Positions 9,621 through 23,100 of a stretch of DNA of 64,000 nt are shown in pieces. The translations under genes were made by a program, and so were the position numbers. The notes under the pieces are model-generated. The model did no database searches and was not told the DNA's origin. It saw only the letters and a list, made by a program, of their open reading frames with translations. The DNA is taken from positions 2,096,616-2,160,615 of the forward strand of contig SCFE01000024.1 of assembly GCA_004352715.1 (NCBI GenBank), in the 5' to 3' direction. Source of the DNA: Hofstenia miamia (taxonomy: Eukaryota > Xenacoelomorpha > Acoela). Every line of letters begins with the position of its first letter. Positions within the stretch are counted from its first letter, which is position 1.

Positions 9621-12437
9621 AAAACGCTTTAACTGAAGTTTCACGATTTTCAAATTTGCTAATAGGTTCGGCGAAAATTTTATTGTCTTGAGTTTCTTAC
9701 ACAATGCATAAAAATCAGTAATTGCGAACTGCTCCAAATATATTTGCTCATAGCAGTACTGCTACTTTACATTCTCCTGCTTAAAATTCCGAGGTAATTG
9801 CGAACATGGCTTACTTAAAATACGGCCAAGGCATCCGTAGCAAGTAATGAAAATAGGATGCAATAGAATAATTTATGGCTTTCTGTTATCGGAAATAATC
9901 TTAATTTCATAGTATACATAATTTCTTCTCTGCTAATAATTCAGTTCGTATTTATTTATTTTGCGCTATTTCATAATGTCAAATTTTTGTGATCATGCAT
10001 TTGATCGTGCATATTTTCTATAGCAATTTATAATTTAATTTCATGTACCTAAAATGTGATAACACGTGATATCTCAATGAGACAATTTTGGGATATCACC
10101 TTGAAACAATATTAAGACATACTCCAAACAGCTGCCTGTAACTCATTGACAGATTTGATAGGATTATATCAGAAATACAACAGTAATATCAGTCAACGCA
10201 TGTCTTTCTTGGTTAAATTTGATCGACGGAAATGGAATGGAATGAAAATTTCCATTTCTTTGTGAAATCGTGGTAAATTGTGCAGTATTGCGTTTTTTAA
10301 AATAATCTACAATATTGTAATGGATTGCAAAAAAATTTGGACTTGCGGTGCGCATACTCGCGTTAATTGTTTGTAAAACATCACTAACTTGGTTGCCAAT
10401 GCAACTTGAGTGTCTCTTCGTTTAGAATGTACGCTCATGCGTTGTTATAAATGTCATTCTTGAAATACACCAATTTACCAAACTAGATTCGGTTGGAAAA
10501 GTCTGTCTTCAAATAGATTTTTATTGAAACCCCATTGTTATTATTGCAGATAGTTAAAATGCAAAATATGCACTCAAAAATTCAATTCTATTCGCGAAAA
10601 TTCCATGAAAATCTTCACTGTCATGATGAAATTCAATCTCTGTTTTGTGAATTTAAGAATGAAATGATTTTTGTAAAGGAATTTGTTGGAGTGAATATTC
10701 TAGTTTATAGCGACTTCTTTTGTATATGCAAGGTCTATGGCAATTTTTTAGTATATTAACCCATTATTTACATTATTCACACAATAGCTAAAAATGAAAT
10801 ATCGTCAAATTATACATGTTTTATATCTTTCATGAGAATTTACATAGTTTTTGAATTTTCAGCAACAAGTTCCAATATTTTTACATTTAGGTATGTATAT
10901 GGACTGTAATTTGGACATTTCATTTACGTTACACCAATAAATTTAGCTTTAACAGAAATCATGTTTTAACAAAAAACTTAGTTGTAAATAGCAGCGAAAG
11001 AATTATTCATACAGTTTATGAATTGAAACAACCAACATGGATGCTCCATTACATTTTCGACTTTCTTAATTAATTTGCTTGTGACAAATTTCAGATCTTT
11101 TTTTCGATGATGTCTACTGAATTATCTTTATTTCTGCTGGAATGCCAGCTATATTTGAGCTAATATGGCTAATATGTACTTTCTTGTTTAATGAGCCGTT
11201 ATTGGAAAACAAGCATCTAGGATTACTGTATATCGAAGAAATTTTTGGAAGTTTGATATTTTGGTCTTTATCATTTTCACAGCAGGGTACAAAAATTAGA
11301 CAAGTGTATCTGGTCGGGTCGTGGTTATTTATAATCGAATGTTACAGAACACCAACAGATTTAACCCTTATCAATATATGTTTAACATTTTGTAACATTA
11401 TATAACAAAATAGTGGCTAACTACGTTTAAAACTGCACGATACTCAGTGTAATTTTGCAATTTCCAGATCAAATTTAAGTTGGCAATATTGCTGTTGAAA
11501 CCAGTGCTATAGAGTTTGAAGATCATGATGTTGAACAATTGACTCATTCTTTAGCGGATTAGGAAGCCCCAAATAGCACATTTTACACAGAAACCCCATT
11601 TGGGGTAGTAGAGCCAAACAAAGGAACATTGTACGCGAACAGTAGTTCCCTGTGGCCCTTATACTCTTTATTCTTGATAAAATTCAATGTATTGTGTTAT
11701 GCTATACTAATTGTAAATTTGTTGATATTATTCATTCACATACTTCTCCCACAATTCCAAATTACATGAAACCAGTTACTGACATGAATTTGAAAGCATT
11801 TCTGACAGTTACCATTCATGCTGAGTTGAATTGATGTAATTTTTCATCAATAAATTATCTTTGGCATCAGTTTGATTCAAAACCGTTTTATAAATGTATT
11901 TTCTGTGGCCTAATTCAAGTTTTTTCTGCATGCCATTCGATTTGAAAACTTTCTTAAAAGAGAGCAACAGAAAGAATTTTATGTAAACTATCAGAAGTTT
12001 TAGCAGTTGATAAGCAACTACAATTTTCACTCTCAAATTCGCACATGAGAGATTTAATTTCGCACATTTGTTTACTCTGTGTACATTCCATTTCTACAAT
12101 TTTTTGATTGATACAATAGCTTATTTTAGACATCCAAAGATGTTCAGTGTTATATTTCAAATATTATACTTCTTCTGACGTGTTAGTTGAAGGTTAGCTA
12201 TTTTCTAGGTAATACAAAATAATTAAAATCCATTGCTTTCGTTTTTTTAATATAATTTCATTATTCACTACATTCAACACCATGCCAGAGATAAAAGAGG
12301 GCTAAGTACGCCAGTGCAGTTTGTTGAAAGTTGATACTCATGAGGCAAACATTTTTAAATATAATAGAATATAATACGTCGAGTAATATGGGACAGAGTT
12401 GAACATTGGTTTGTGGGGCAGCGCAAAAAATAGTCGA
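9621..12437. other. AT-rich non-coding sequence
   Basis: I find no reliable gene here. Short frames at 10164-10355 (minus), 10535-10759 (plus) and 11142-11405 (plus) have no recognisable motif and AT-driven composition. A small imperfect hairpin (GCCCCAAAT ... ATTTGGGGT) lies near 11563-11607. Confidence 0.55.
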
Positions 12438-12763
12438 CAGGGATGTACATGAGCCAAAAGGTTAGGCTCAAACCTGGCCCAGCCCATGAAAATTTACATT
12501 ACAATGCCTCGAAAAATTGAATTTGCATTTTAAAATTTTACATTAGTAAATAAAAAATATTTTTAACATACCTAATTTTGGCCTAGTAATCCGAAAAATC
12601 GAGGAAATTTTTTGTCAAGCATAATAAAATTCAAGGAATTGGCATTCGTTTAAAGGGATGTAAAGTTTCGTTGGCCCGGCTTTTACTTGGGCTTAACTTT
12701 TTGGTCATTGCTAGATGGACCGGGTAGAGTCGTGGTAAAAAAAGTAACCTAATTCCCACCCTG
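12438..12763. mobile_element. hAT-like MITE
   Basis: It begins CAGGGATGTACATGAGCC and ends CCCACCCTG, complementary CAGGG-type hAT termini, with GC-rich reiterations (GGCCCAGCCC and GGCCCGGCTT) near the ends of an AT-rich 326-bp body. The flanking 8-mers (ATAGTCGA and GTTCACAG) do not match, so I could not confirm a target duplication. Confidence 0.45.
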
Positions 12764-13299
12764 GTTCACAGTATTTTATATTTATACATTAGATTTTTGC
12801 ATATCCAAAACGATTGTGATTTTTTTAAAATATCTCTTATGCCCATTAATGGAACATCGATATTTTTCTGTGTGTCAATCGTTTAATTCAACTTCTCCCA
12901 TTTATGCAGGCTACTCGTTGTGTGTTGTGTATGAATTTTTACTTTGTTGTGTACGCAACACAACATGTTGTGTGGGACGTAAAAATCCAGCACTCCAAAA
13001 TTTACAATTTTACTATTGATGAAAGAAAGCTAATCGTTATATTATGTTATTATATTCAAATTTATTAACAGAATAGAAAGCGCATTATTTCTATTAATGC
13101 CATGTAAAGGAAGTAAAATTTTATGATTTATTAATATTAATGCGAACTTACAACGTCTCTAGAGAAAAATAACTTTTATAAATTTGTTACACAATTACTT
13201 TCATTACTTATGATTTGCGCATGTCTTTTGGGGAGCATGCTGTAATATAATGCTAAAAATTTCTATTAATGACTATTGCTGTGACTGAAGTTGCTAAAA
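12764..13299. other. non-coding, nothing recognised
   Basis: AT-rich. A short frame at 12816-13019 has no domain signature. Confidence 0.5.
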
Positions 13300-13625
13300 A
13301 GATTAACAACTTTTCTTTGAAAATTTCGAATTTTCGAAAATATTTATATTCTCTCCACAGCATATGTTTTTGTCAAGTATTTATAAAGTTTTGAGGTATT
13401 GGAAGCAAAAAAGAACTTTCAGTGTTTCTTGATATGTGCAAAGATATACCAAAACCATTGAGACGTGCCGTGCGCAAAGAGCCAAAATGGAAGAGAATAC
13501 TATGCTCTCTTACGTGGTGCTGCCTGATTGACCATAGTGTTAATATTTTTGAGCTAAAGGTGCTTAAAATTTTTTTCTACAATCATTAACCATTTTTGGC
13601 CCCCCAGATGTTTAAGGTTAAGCTT
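13300..13625 (-). repeat. dispersed repeat, arm 2 (inverted copy of 9212-9620)
   Basis: It is the reverse complement of the 9.2-9.6 kb repeat over some 300 bp with clear divergence. The two arms point toward each other about 3.7 kb apart, which would also fit the long inverted termini of an old element. Confidence 0.75.
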
Positions 13626-13933
13626 TAATTATTGTTTTTATATTTTGTTCCTGATAAATTGTTCGTACATATGTTGCTTACAGATTATAGTTTTTTAAAA
13701 AAAGTATTGCGAAGTAACAAATATTTTCATATCTTGTTGAAAGCTTTTGTTAACCAGATCAGTAAAATGCTAGCTTCATAGAAAATAATAAAAATGTAGA
13801 AATAACAAATTTATTCATTATTTTTGTTCCTTTTTGCATTTCTTAATCACATATTAAATATTTTCGAATGCTTTGCTTAACAAGAAAATTACCTACAAAA
13901 GCGGCTGCGGTGGCTGTAAGTATTTAAATATTT

Positions 13934-14170
13934 ATTTGGTTTGTATCCAAAAAACATCTATTTTGTGAAATTCTTTTTAGTTTTTGTATGCTATGATTTT
14001 TGCATATTTTAATTGTTATGTGAAGAAGACAATCTGTGAAAAGAGCTATATCAAGCTTAAGACTCCAGGAATTTGAATTTAGTATATATGCAAATAATCA
14101 TAGCATAAAAAACTAAAAAAAATGAGAATTTCTCAATTTAGATGTTTTTTGGGGACAAGCTAAATGAATA
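13934..14170. repeat. long hairpin (palindromic MITE-like repeat)
   Basis: Arm 13934-14007 (CCAAAAAACATCTATTTTGT ... TATGCTATGATTTTTGC) pairs with 14085-14166 read in reverse complement, leaving a loop of about 75 bp. Such a fold-back is typical of a small DNA-transposon derivative. Confidence 0.65.
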
Positions 14171-14551
14171 TTAATGAAATTTTCATGAAATTATAGCACT
14201 AGGGGTTTTCAGCCATGAAATTACTATAACAAACTAGCAATCATCCTAAAGCAAAGGTTTTAAGCTAATTTCTTTCTGGGTAACAAAGCTACCCTAAACT
14301 TAGACTTTTGATGTTTTTGTTGAATCTTGGTAAGCAAAGTTAGGATGATTCCCATATTGTGCAGACAAAAACTACCTCAAAAATGTGGAAAATTTACAAA
14401 ATATCAGGTTCTTCCAATTTGATTTGAGCTCAAAATTCTATTCTAGTTGTTCTTGCTGTAACAAAATTACATCACAATTCGTTTAACCGTTAAGCAATCA
14501 TTCATAATGATGTTCAGTATATTGTGGTCTTTTTTGAATAGCTTTGACATC

Positions 14552-15011
14552 CAGAGATGGAATCAGATCCAAAATTTTAGGATCCGATTCGGATCCGAAG
14601 CTTTATTTATGATCCGGATCCGATCCAATCCGAATTTTTAAAAAATATTTACTTTTCGATCCGAAACGGATCCGAATATAAATATGTATTATAACAATAA
14701 ATAAACATGTACTTAAAATATATTTGTTTTTTTTAGAAAATTTTAAAGGCTTTAACAACACTGTCTTGAGATCAAAAATGGACATGTACAATATAACGAG
14801 AAGGATAGGGTCTTGCTTGGACTGAGGTATTGGAAAAATAGGACGAAGGTACAATAGTATCAAATGCTCTTTTAGTACTGCAATCTAATACAGTCAATTT
14901 TGGACAAGCAAAAAAATTCAAGACATGTTTTTGTCTACGATCATAAAATGGGCCTGAAATGACGGATTTCGGCTGGACGTTTTGTTTTGAACAGCCGAAA
15001 TATTGATTCAC
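14552..15011. mobile_element. hAT family element end, copy 1 (GGATCC-rich termini)
   Basis: It starts CAGAGATGGAATCAGATCC and continues with reiterated GGATCCGATTCGGATCCG. The internal block 14770-15010 recurs in inverted orientation at 30957-31045 and 29560-29672. The minus strand over 15011-14772 is coding-like (QNVQPKSVISGPFYDRRQ). I did not find the matching second terminus, so this copy is probably truncated. Confidence 0.65.
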
Positions 15012-16093
15012 TTTTCATCGATTAAAAACGGATTTCGATTATAGTTGTACTTTTCGAAGTTAATGTGTATCACTTGAATAAGGTGGCAAATTTTCATCAG
15101 CACTTCAGCCAAATTCTTCGTTATTTAATGCATGCGTTAAACGCTTTATATCTATAAATCTACTTCTGAAATCGCTTTTTTGCAGGTCTATTACCCGTGT
15201 GATCAATAATTTCCGATTAGTAGAAATATAGAATATTCAGAAATATACAGATGTCAATAAAATCCTTGATATCTTCAGGTAAGCATCTAAAAGTATGAAA
15301 ATATTTTGTTGAGCAAATCTGCAAATCTCGGCGCGTAGCAATTGAAAATTGCTGTTAGTCAATTTATCAATGCACAAATATTCTTTAGGAAATACAATTT
15401 TGGTTTTTCCACTCACCCAATCTACACTTCACACATCCCTGATAACTTTAATTTCATCTGCAACATCTTCATCATATTCGTTGTCTTTATCTGATATTTT
15501 ACCGGGCTTTGGTGGAATTTGTTTCTGGAATGGTTTCTTTATCATTTGATTCCAGTGTGCATTAGCAAGTATAATTTTCAGGGTCAAAAATTTCTTTGAA
15601 AAAAAAATTAAAAATCACCAGCTAATCACATATATCATTATTTCTCGAGAGTAACTTCACAATACTGACATTAAATTTAGTATAAATACTTAATTTACTT
15701 AATACGTTAATTCATTAGTTTTGAATTTCCCAGTTCCAAGATAAACAATGAAATCCCTTCAGTGCTATAAATTTTTCAAGTGCACTCTTTAGTGGAATAA
15801 CATTGAATTTTCCCAAATGACGGCGCATTAAAACTATTGATTTAATGGAACACACCATTGCTTAAAAGCAAAAAAACATGTTTGATTGAAAAATTGCATC
15901 TCATTTAAAATTCATTTTATCTTGGGAATGGCATATTCCATAATTATTTAGGAAAAAACTAAAACAAGTGCATTTGTTTTTATTTGTTTTAATCTATTTT
16001 ATGATTTTTTGTAACTTAATGTCAATAATGATTTTATAAGAAGATTTACAATTATTAAAATTCAACCAATTACACAATAACATCAGTACGAAA
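15012..16093. other. AT-rich non-coding, possible hAT remnants
   Basis: The minus strand around 15549-15400 reads acidic and lysine-rich (IPPKPGKISDKDNEYDEDVA) and might be a leftover of the adjacent hAT element. There is no other support. Confidence 0.3.
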
Positions 16094-17531
16094 ATGGGAC
16101 ACCTGAATATTTCATTAGACATTGTTACCATTAATAAAGTATACACAACTTCATTTTATGATTTTTTTATTTTTGAAATGCTGAAAATGGCTTTGTTTTA
16201 TATTCTTGTTCTTAAATTGTGTGCTTTAAAATCGATGGAGGACGCGATTAGCTACTCACACCAAAATATTTTGTTATTTCTGCAAACAAATGTGTTGTTT
16301 AAAAAAATCAAACAAAGAGAATATCCTTCTTGCATGTGGGTTACGAAGACAAGTACTTGCTATGCGTTAATCATCGAATTTGATGAGGCAGAAGCTCATT
16401 TTAATGATTTTGACATTATTTGGCTTCCACGGAACAGTTCACATTACAGAGTGCGTATGATCATTAAAGGTGACCCCTACGCTCATTGCTGTTACGAGTA
16501 TGCAGGCCATAAGTAAAATTAAATTGTACTTTGATGAGGCGCAGCCTGTTATTGTAGAGAGATTCTCTTCAAGTAATAAATGTCCTATGTTTGTGAACAA
16601 TATCTTTATTGACCAGCAGAACGCAACTAATGGGATTCGAGCTTTGAAACATATCTTACAAGCAAATGACTATGTCTGTGCTAGTAGAAAAATATAATTT
16701 AATTTAGTCCCTATTTATTGCAAATAAAATTGTTGCCAAACACTTCAAACCATGTTATATTGTGCTGATGATGCAATTACGAATGACGATGAAGTAAATA
16801 TTAAACGTCATTATTATTATAAAAGAGATTTTATACAATTAAAATTTAGTTTCTATATAAAAGACGACCAAGACTGTGATATTGAAAGTAAAAAAATCAA
16901 GTAATTTGCACGATTTCCCAACAGATTCATTTGCGAGGAAAATATCGTACAATTCATCTATCATCGATTGCTCAACTGTAAAAATAAAGCAACAAGTACA
17001 TGGTCTTTTATTTGTTGCAACAAATAACTGATTTCCACGTTGTCTAAACTTTGTAGCCGTTTATGATGATTGGCTTCATTACGAATCACTGTTCTACCAC
17101 ATCCAATAACTTACCGAGCCTTCGAAGACCAATTCATTAATGTTAATTTCGCACAAGATATTCACGTATCATAGTTGTTGTTAGTTACTCAGCGTCTGGT
17201 TTTGTAACTTCCAAGGCCTTAGTTCGTCTATAGATTCTTTCACAGTAATTACGCATTTCGAAGGTGTCTATGACATGATTATTGATGAAATATCGATTCG
17301 TTCCATATGTACAGTTTTTCAACCAAATTTAAGGGATTTTGTAATCTTACTACAAGAACATTAAAGAGTTTCGCATTCGTAAAAAAAATTGGATGGGAAT
17401 CTGTAAATTTTGCGTACGTTCACATTGAGAGAGTTAGTAAGTGGATTGTCTATTCGAGATTGGCATTAGTGTTGACAGATGATTATCTCTATTTGAAAAT
17501 TACACGATTGACTCTATTGAACAGCAGATAG
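16094..17531 (+). pseudogene. orphan secreted-protein family, decayed copy
   Basis: The first part (to 16516) carries CMWVTKTSTCYALIIEFDEA and IIWLPRNSSHYRV, directly comparable with the genes at 3887 and 45318. A shift follows, then 16530-16697 encodes ISKIKLYFDEAQPVIVERFS and FVNNIFI. Around 17235-17300 sequence encodes VYDMIIDEISIRS, matching RYDMIIYDVVFRS of the first copy, and 17307-17531 supplies the C-terminus. Many shifts and stops separate these blocks, so it is a pseudogene. Its overall span of about 1.35 kb fits the 484-residue long form rather than the short one. Confidence 0.75.
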
Positions 17532-18119
17532 TTTTATTTAATTATTTATTTATGTTTTCTTAGTTTTGTTCAAGGAGTGAAATGTCTGTTATCTAATATG
17601 TTCTCGTATGATTACAAATGAATAACGTATTTTTTCTTGAAGTGTCTTTGTTGTATGCGTATTAAATATTTATTTTATTAAATATTTATTTTTGTGAAAA
17701 ATGGTAAACATGGTGACGCTGCTAAGGGTTTATTTTATTATCCTATTTATCTGTTGTTAGTGTTTCTTTAATTAGCTCATTTCAGTACAGAAGTGTGAAT
17801 ATCATAACTGATGTTGTCATTGGTGATATTCTAGACTTTGTATATCAATAATTGCCATCCTCATGCAACCATAATAACTGCTCAATAAGCTAAATACTTT
17901 TGAATTATAAATTGCATTACTTTGACGATCATATGTAAACTCTCATAAATTTATAAAAAATTTTGTTACCTAATTAATAGCGATTACATTTTTTAGTGCC
18001 TAGACATTTGCAAATATTACTTTTTTGTAAGCATAGGTTTCTATTTAGAATTTCCAAGCAAGATTATGAAAATTATATTTAATGGTAAATAGAGAAGTCT
18101 TAAAAAATTATTTTTATAG
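17532..18119. other. non-coding, nothing recognised
   Basis: AT-rich spacer. Confidence 0.5.
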
Positions 18120-18760
18120 TCAATTTTGCTTCATTGCGTTTATATCATTGAGAATATTAATGTAACTTTTTTGCAATGAAACTAATTGTTTTGTATATTT
18201 CAATTCTTTCCTATCACCTTTCCTAATGAGGCCTATTTTTACAGAAACGTGCAACATGTTTACAGAATATTGAATGTAGTTTGTTTCTGTTTTGTCTATC
18301 TCATTAAAATTATCATGAGTTAGTTTCAAATATTTTTTTGAATTTGATTCGCCAACATAAACAATAGTTTCATCACTGAAAATTACTCGGCACCACATTT
18401 CACCCATTCATTCTTGATGCCAAGAAAGTTTAGTAGTACGTTGCTCAGAAATGACAATGAGCTTTTTCTAAAGTTTTATTGACTCTAAACCAATCTCAAA
18501 CAGTGCTTTCTTTACTATTGAGGTACTCATCACTTTGTCCGATCAGAGTTTTGGTGTCCTTTCAATGCGCGATTTGTTGATAATCTATTTTAGTCAATTG
18601 CTTGTTATTGCCACTACAATTTTGAATGAGTTGCTATCTATGCCAGTTTTCCGATGCTGTTTGATAATGCGTGATACGCTGCTTTGATTAGGCCCAACAT
18701 ATTCCGGAATTTCTCTCCTGTTAATTCAACTTTCAAAAGTAATATTTTCACCAACTGATC
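18120..18760 (-). pseudogene. Tc1-like transposase remnant
   Basis: The minus strand around 18755-18660 encodes RREIPEYVGPNQSSVSRIIK, the helix-turn-helix of Tc1/Tc3 transposases. At 18400 it encodes GEMWCRVIFSDET, the block that holds the first catalytic aspartate. Stops interrupt the frame between the two parts and the C-terminal DDE half is not recognisable. Confidence 0.65.
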
Positions 18761-19749
18761 AAAAATTGTATTTAGCTCAGTGTACCACTTGGTTGCCAGT
18801 CTAATTTCTCAATTATATCAAAAATTGTCAATATTTCATAGGTTTTTGCTAATTGTGCAAACTTGTTGGGTTTTGAGTTGATTCATTTTGCAAAATCCTA
18901 GAACTATGTTTTTTGGTTTTAATGCTAGCTTAATAAATAACATTTGTCCAATTGCACATTGGGCACGGATACATATTGTCAATAATAGATTCAGCAACTG
19001 TTAGTGTTATTATAAAATAGATAGACGTAGCTTACAAGGAGAAAATCTTAAAATAGCCTCTTTGCAAACGTTCTAGAACAGTGTGAGTCTAATATCAAAT
19101 GCATTGATGACAATTCATCAATCCATAGTGCTCTGAGGTTGCTAAAAAACTGCGGACGAGCTAATTCGAACTTAGTGACGGTAGTGTGAACTGCGAAATT
19201 TGCAATACAGTATCTATATATAAGCATAATAGGCAAAAGCAGGTCAGAACAGAACAGTAATGGAATGTTACAGAAGAAGCATTCTGAATCTGATTGACTT
19301 GAATTTGTATGTTGATATTATACGGATGATGGAAAGACATTACTAGTTATGTTACGTTATGTCTATTATGTTTGATTTTAGATATTGTTTAGTAAAATCT
19401 TACTCATGGTTTTTGCAAGAGTGGAGGAAAACATCAAAACTAGTTTCCGGCGGAGAGATTTACAGTATAGCTGAGAAAGCTGCAATTAGATGAAAGTAAG
19501 ATAGATAATTTTAACAAGTGTAGGAAATTAGGAGATGGTGCCATGTTAGTTGTAAAAGAAGTATTAGAACCAATAGATCTAAAATTGAAGAAGTCTCAAA
19601 CTTACGATGAGTGTAGAAGTTGATATTAAAGCTAGGTTGCCCGACTTGGATGTAAGAGTTATGGGAAACTGAAAAATGTAAGTATGAGCATAAGAGCAAA
19701 AACATACATTAAGCTAATAAAGATAGAATTATATATATATATATATATA
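18761..19749 (+). other. non-coding with an unassigned coding-like remnant at 19387-19673
   Basis: Around 19408-19618 the plus strand gives ARVEENIKTSFRRRDLQYS, a stop and shift, then KLQLDESKIDNFNKCRK and GAMLVVKEVLEPIDLKLKK. Charged, helical and frameshifted, it looks like a decayed element protein, but I cannot assign it. The rest is featureless. Confidence 0.3.
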
Positions 19750-20100
19750 NNNNNNNNNNNNNNNNNNNNNNNNNNNNNNNNNNNNNNNNNNNNNNNNNNN
19801 NNNNNNNNNNNNNNNNNNNNNNNNNNNNNNNNNNNNNNNNNNNNNNNNNNNNNNNNNNNNNNNNNNNNNNNNNNNNNNNNNNNNNNNNNNNNNNNNNNNN
19901 NNNNNNNNNNNNNNNNNNNNNNNNNNNNNNNNNNNNNNNNNNNNNNNNNNNNNNNNNNNNNNNNNNNNNNNNNNNNNNNNNNNNNNNNNNNNNNNNNNNN
20001 NNNNNNNNNNNNNNNNNNNNNNNNNNNNNNNNNNNNNNNNNNNNNATATATATATATATATATAATATTAATATATATATATATATATTTTTTCATATAT
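19726..20100. repeat. (AT)n microsatellite spanning an N gap
   Basis: Pure AT dinucleotide sequence flanks the N run 19750-20045 on both sides, so the gap was probably caused by the microsatellite. Confidence 0.9.
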
Positions 20101-20166
20101 ATATTTGAATATAATAGATATATTTATACACGCGTATATACACTAAACTAAAATCTTCTAAAATAG

Positions 20167-23100
20167 TTCATTTCAACTTTCATCGCAAATTACTACGAAA
20201 TCTTTATTCTCCACATAAGGCTCGGCGTCTGTCAAAGTTACTGTTTCAAATAGATAGAACTGTCTGTTTAAAAGGTGAGTTATTTAAATTTGTGTTAACC
20301 TTCAAATTGATTGTAATTAATATTTATGCTTTCTTTCCTGAGATAGCATCATTTTTAAAGTTTTTCTTCACACTGCTAAATTGAACGGTAATGAATATTT
20401 CTTTTTATCAAAATTTAAATGCAACAAAAAATAATCATCCTAATTTCCATTTAGTTTGATATAGTACGAACCATTATTTTAGAAGTCAGAATGATTCCAG
20501 TCGATGTGAACTAACATAAGCCCCATGTATTCTCTTATTGAAAGTAGTGGAACTTTGATCTTAATAGAATTTTCCTTTTACTTTTTGCACACGATTCGCC
20601 AATTGTATTTTAAATTCTACATTGACGCAACATATTATTGTCGTTATATATTTAATATAATAGTAATTACTTTCTGTTCTTTAGCAGAATAAGAGTTTGG
20701 AAACTGTATTTCTTTTATTCTAGTTAACATCTAAAAATCTTAAATGAATTTTAGATACATTTTAATTCAAAAGAGTTTTAATTCTCAATGAAATATGTCT
20801 TTTACAGAAATTTTTCTTTGGCGTAATATAGGTTAAGTACGAAATCAAAATGTCTTGTAGCAAATGCATAAATAGTTGCGATTCAGATCAAAATGGGAAA
20901 CGGGTCAAAAATTATACAGGTCTGGTCGGATTTGCGGGTCACTCTTAAACGGGTCGGGTAGGATGGCGTGTCATAGTTAGATGTTCCAGCTCGCGCCGCA
21001 TGTCAAAAATTTGACTCGCTTCCCATCTTGTTTCAGATTACTATTGTGTAGGGGCGTTGTTATCACAACGGTAATTTATTTCGGAGCTTATTTTCTAGTT
21101 GTGGCAATAATTTATCGAGGCAAATCTTGAAATGAATTATTGACAAAAACTTTTTCATTATTTATTAAATGTTGAAGTTTTTTAATTTTTTTTGGAGGAT
21201 TGTCAAGCACTGGCAGCTGTCACTCATAGTTCACTGTCAATATTCCATACTTGCTTAAGGAAAGTGCTTTGCTACATTTTGATATTGGGGCTCATTAAAA
21301 TATTTATTTCATAACTTTCACAAAATTAATGCAACGGGTGTTCTATATAATTGACAATAGATGATGATATTAATGTTGAGTATTCCTCATAACTGTAGTC
21401 GACCGTAAAGAGTTCATTTGTAACGATACTTGGAAAACCCTTATCCGCACCCGCCTGTACTCGTAAATGCTTACTCCTACCCACCCAAATAGCTCTACTT
21501 TCGATTTACAACAACTAATGTTTTAATTACTCTAGATCTAGAATATAACTCAATTAACAAAAAACTATACAAAACGAAAAAATATTTTTATTTTTGAATG
21601 AACCAATTTTTAAACTGTATTTATGAAACTTTTTATAGAACATGTTGTAAAATTCTAAATTCAATGATGAAGAATATAAAATAACAGAAGCTATTAAATT
21701 TAATGCTTAGTATAAGGAGATAATATAACAATAAGAAAACGTTTCAAACCATGTTTAAGCCAAAGATGGAACCGGCTACCGGCCTGCTGGGGCCGGCAAT
21801 TTATCAGCCTGCAGCCACTTTGAAATTTTTTGAAAGGCCTGTAAAATTACCGTCCGCTTACCGGCCAAAATGATAAGAAAATTTTTGTTTTATCTTATAA
21901 ACAGGGAATATTCTGCTTAGTTTGTGAGGAGTTCCTATCAAAATCTAGAGTACGAAACAATTTTATATTATTTGTAATCTAAAGTAGTGCAATTAGAATA
22001 ATAACACTGTCTGAAATAAAATTTAGTTAACTGATTTTTGTAACTGATTTCAGTCAATTTCGGGACGAGAATTATGAATTTGAATACATTTTACACATAA
22101 AACCATACTTTTTGAGTATTTTGTATTAGCCTACAAAAATTTTTGAAGGAACAAATGAGCCAATATAGTAGTGATTTTTTTATCATAAATTCTTAGGGCT
22201 TTTATTATCTTCCCATAGCTGCAAACTAAGTCTTAGCATTAGACAATCCAAAATTTTCCTTGCAACATTGAAGAGATAGCATATTGTCCGGAATTTCTAC
22301 CAAACTTCATTTTCTGAAGTGTCAATTGAATGTTTTTCATGAAAATTTAAGTTTGTTTAGTGATAAACAAAGGGAAAATTACACCAACAACTCAAGAGAC
22401 TTGTTTAGGAGTGGGGGCTAAATCTAGAACATATCGAAAACTGCAGAAAACAATATTTTGGGAGTATATTTCAGCTTCATCAAATTTCTGTATTTTTAAA
22501 TATATGAAAACAATCTATTTATTAGTTATTTGATCACTAAGGATAAGTTTGTTGAAAAGCTAAGAGCCTTGATAATATCTCAATTAAAGGAATTTAGAAA
22601 CTACCCTATTTAGGCTATATTTTGGACTCGTGGCTTCTGGATGAACACAAAACATCTGCTTACATTAACATCAAAATAGAATTAAATTTTTTTGTACAAT
22701 TATAAACGTTATTTGAGGATTTTTGTTATCTCCATCATAATACAATTTTTGATCCCTAAGCTTAATCATCGATTTAGGCAATAAATTCAATTTCATGATA
22801 TTTCCTAAAGTGTGGTTTCTACTATGAAAATAACCTCAAATTCGTTTTTAGCAACATGAAATTGACCAAAAACATTGAAAAAAGGTAGTCAACTAAGAAA
22901 AAAATATTTTTCGTCACACAGTGTAATTAAGTTTACTCTTCTGCAATCTCATTAATTTGCTAAAAATTGAGTTGTTCTACTTTTTGAAAGGGTAATTTGA
23001 TTCCAGTTTTTTATGTAGATTACTAATAATATTAGCAGAAGCTGTTTATAATAATAAAAGTGTAATCTATAGAATTTACACTGGAAATTTGACAAACCTC

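Noticed and set aside
10164-12160. Small frames at 10164-10355, 10535-10759, 11142-11405, 11809-12160
   Set aside because: No start context, no motif, AT-driven composition and no repeat or splice support.
19659-20151. Tyr/Ile-rich frames
   Set aside because: (AT)n microsatellite translated around an N gap. Same for 47422-47892.
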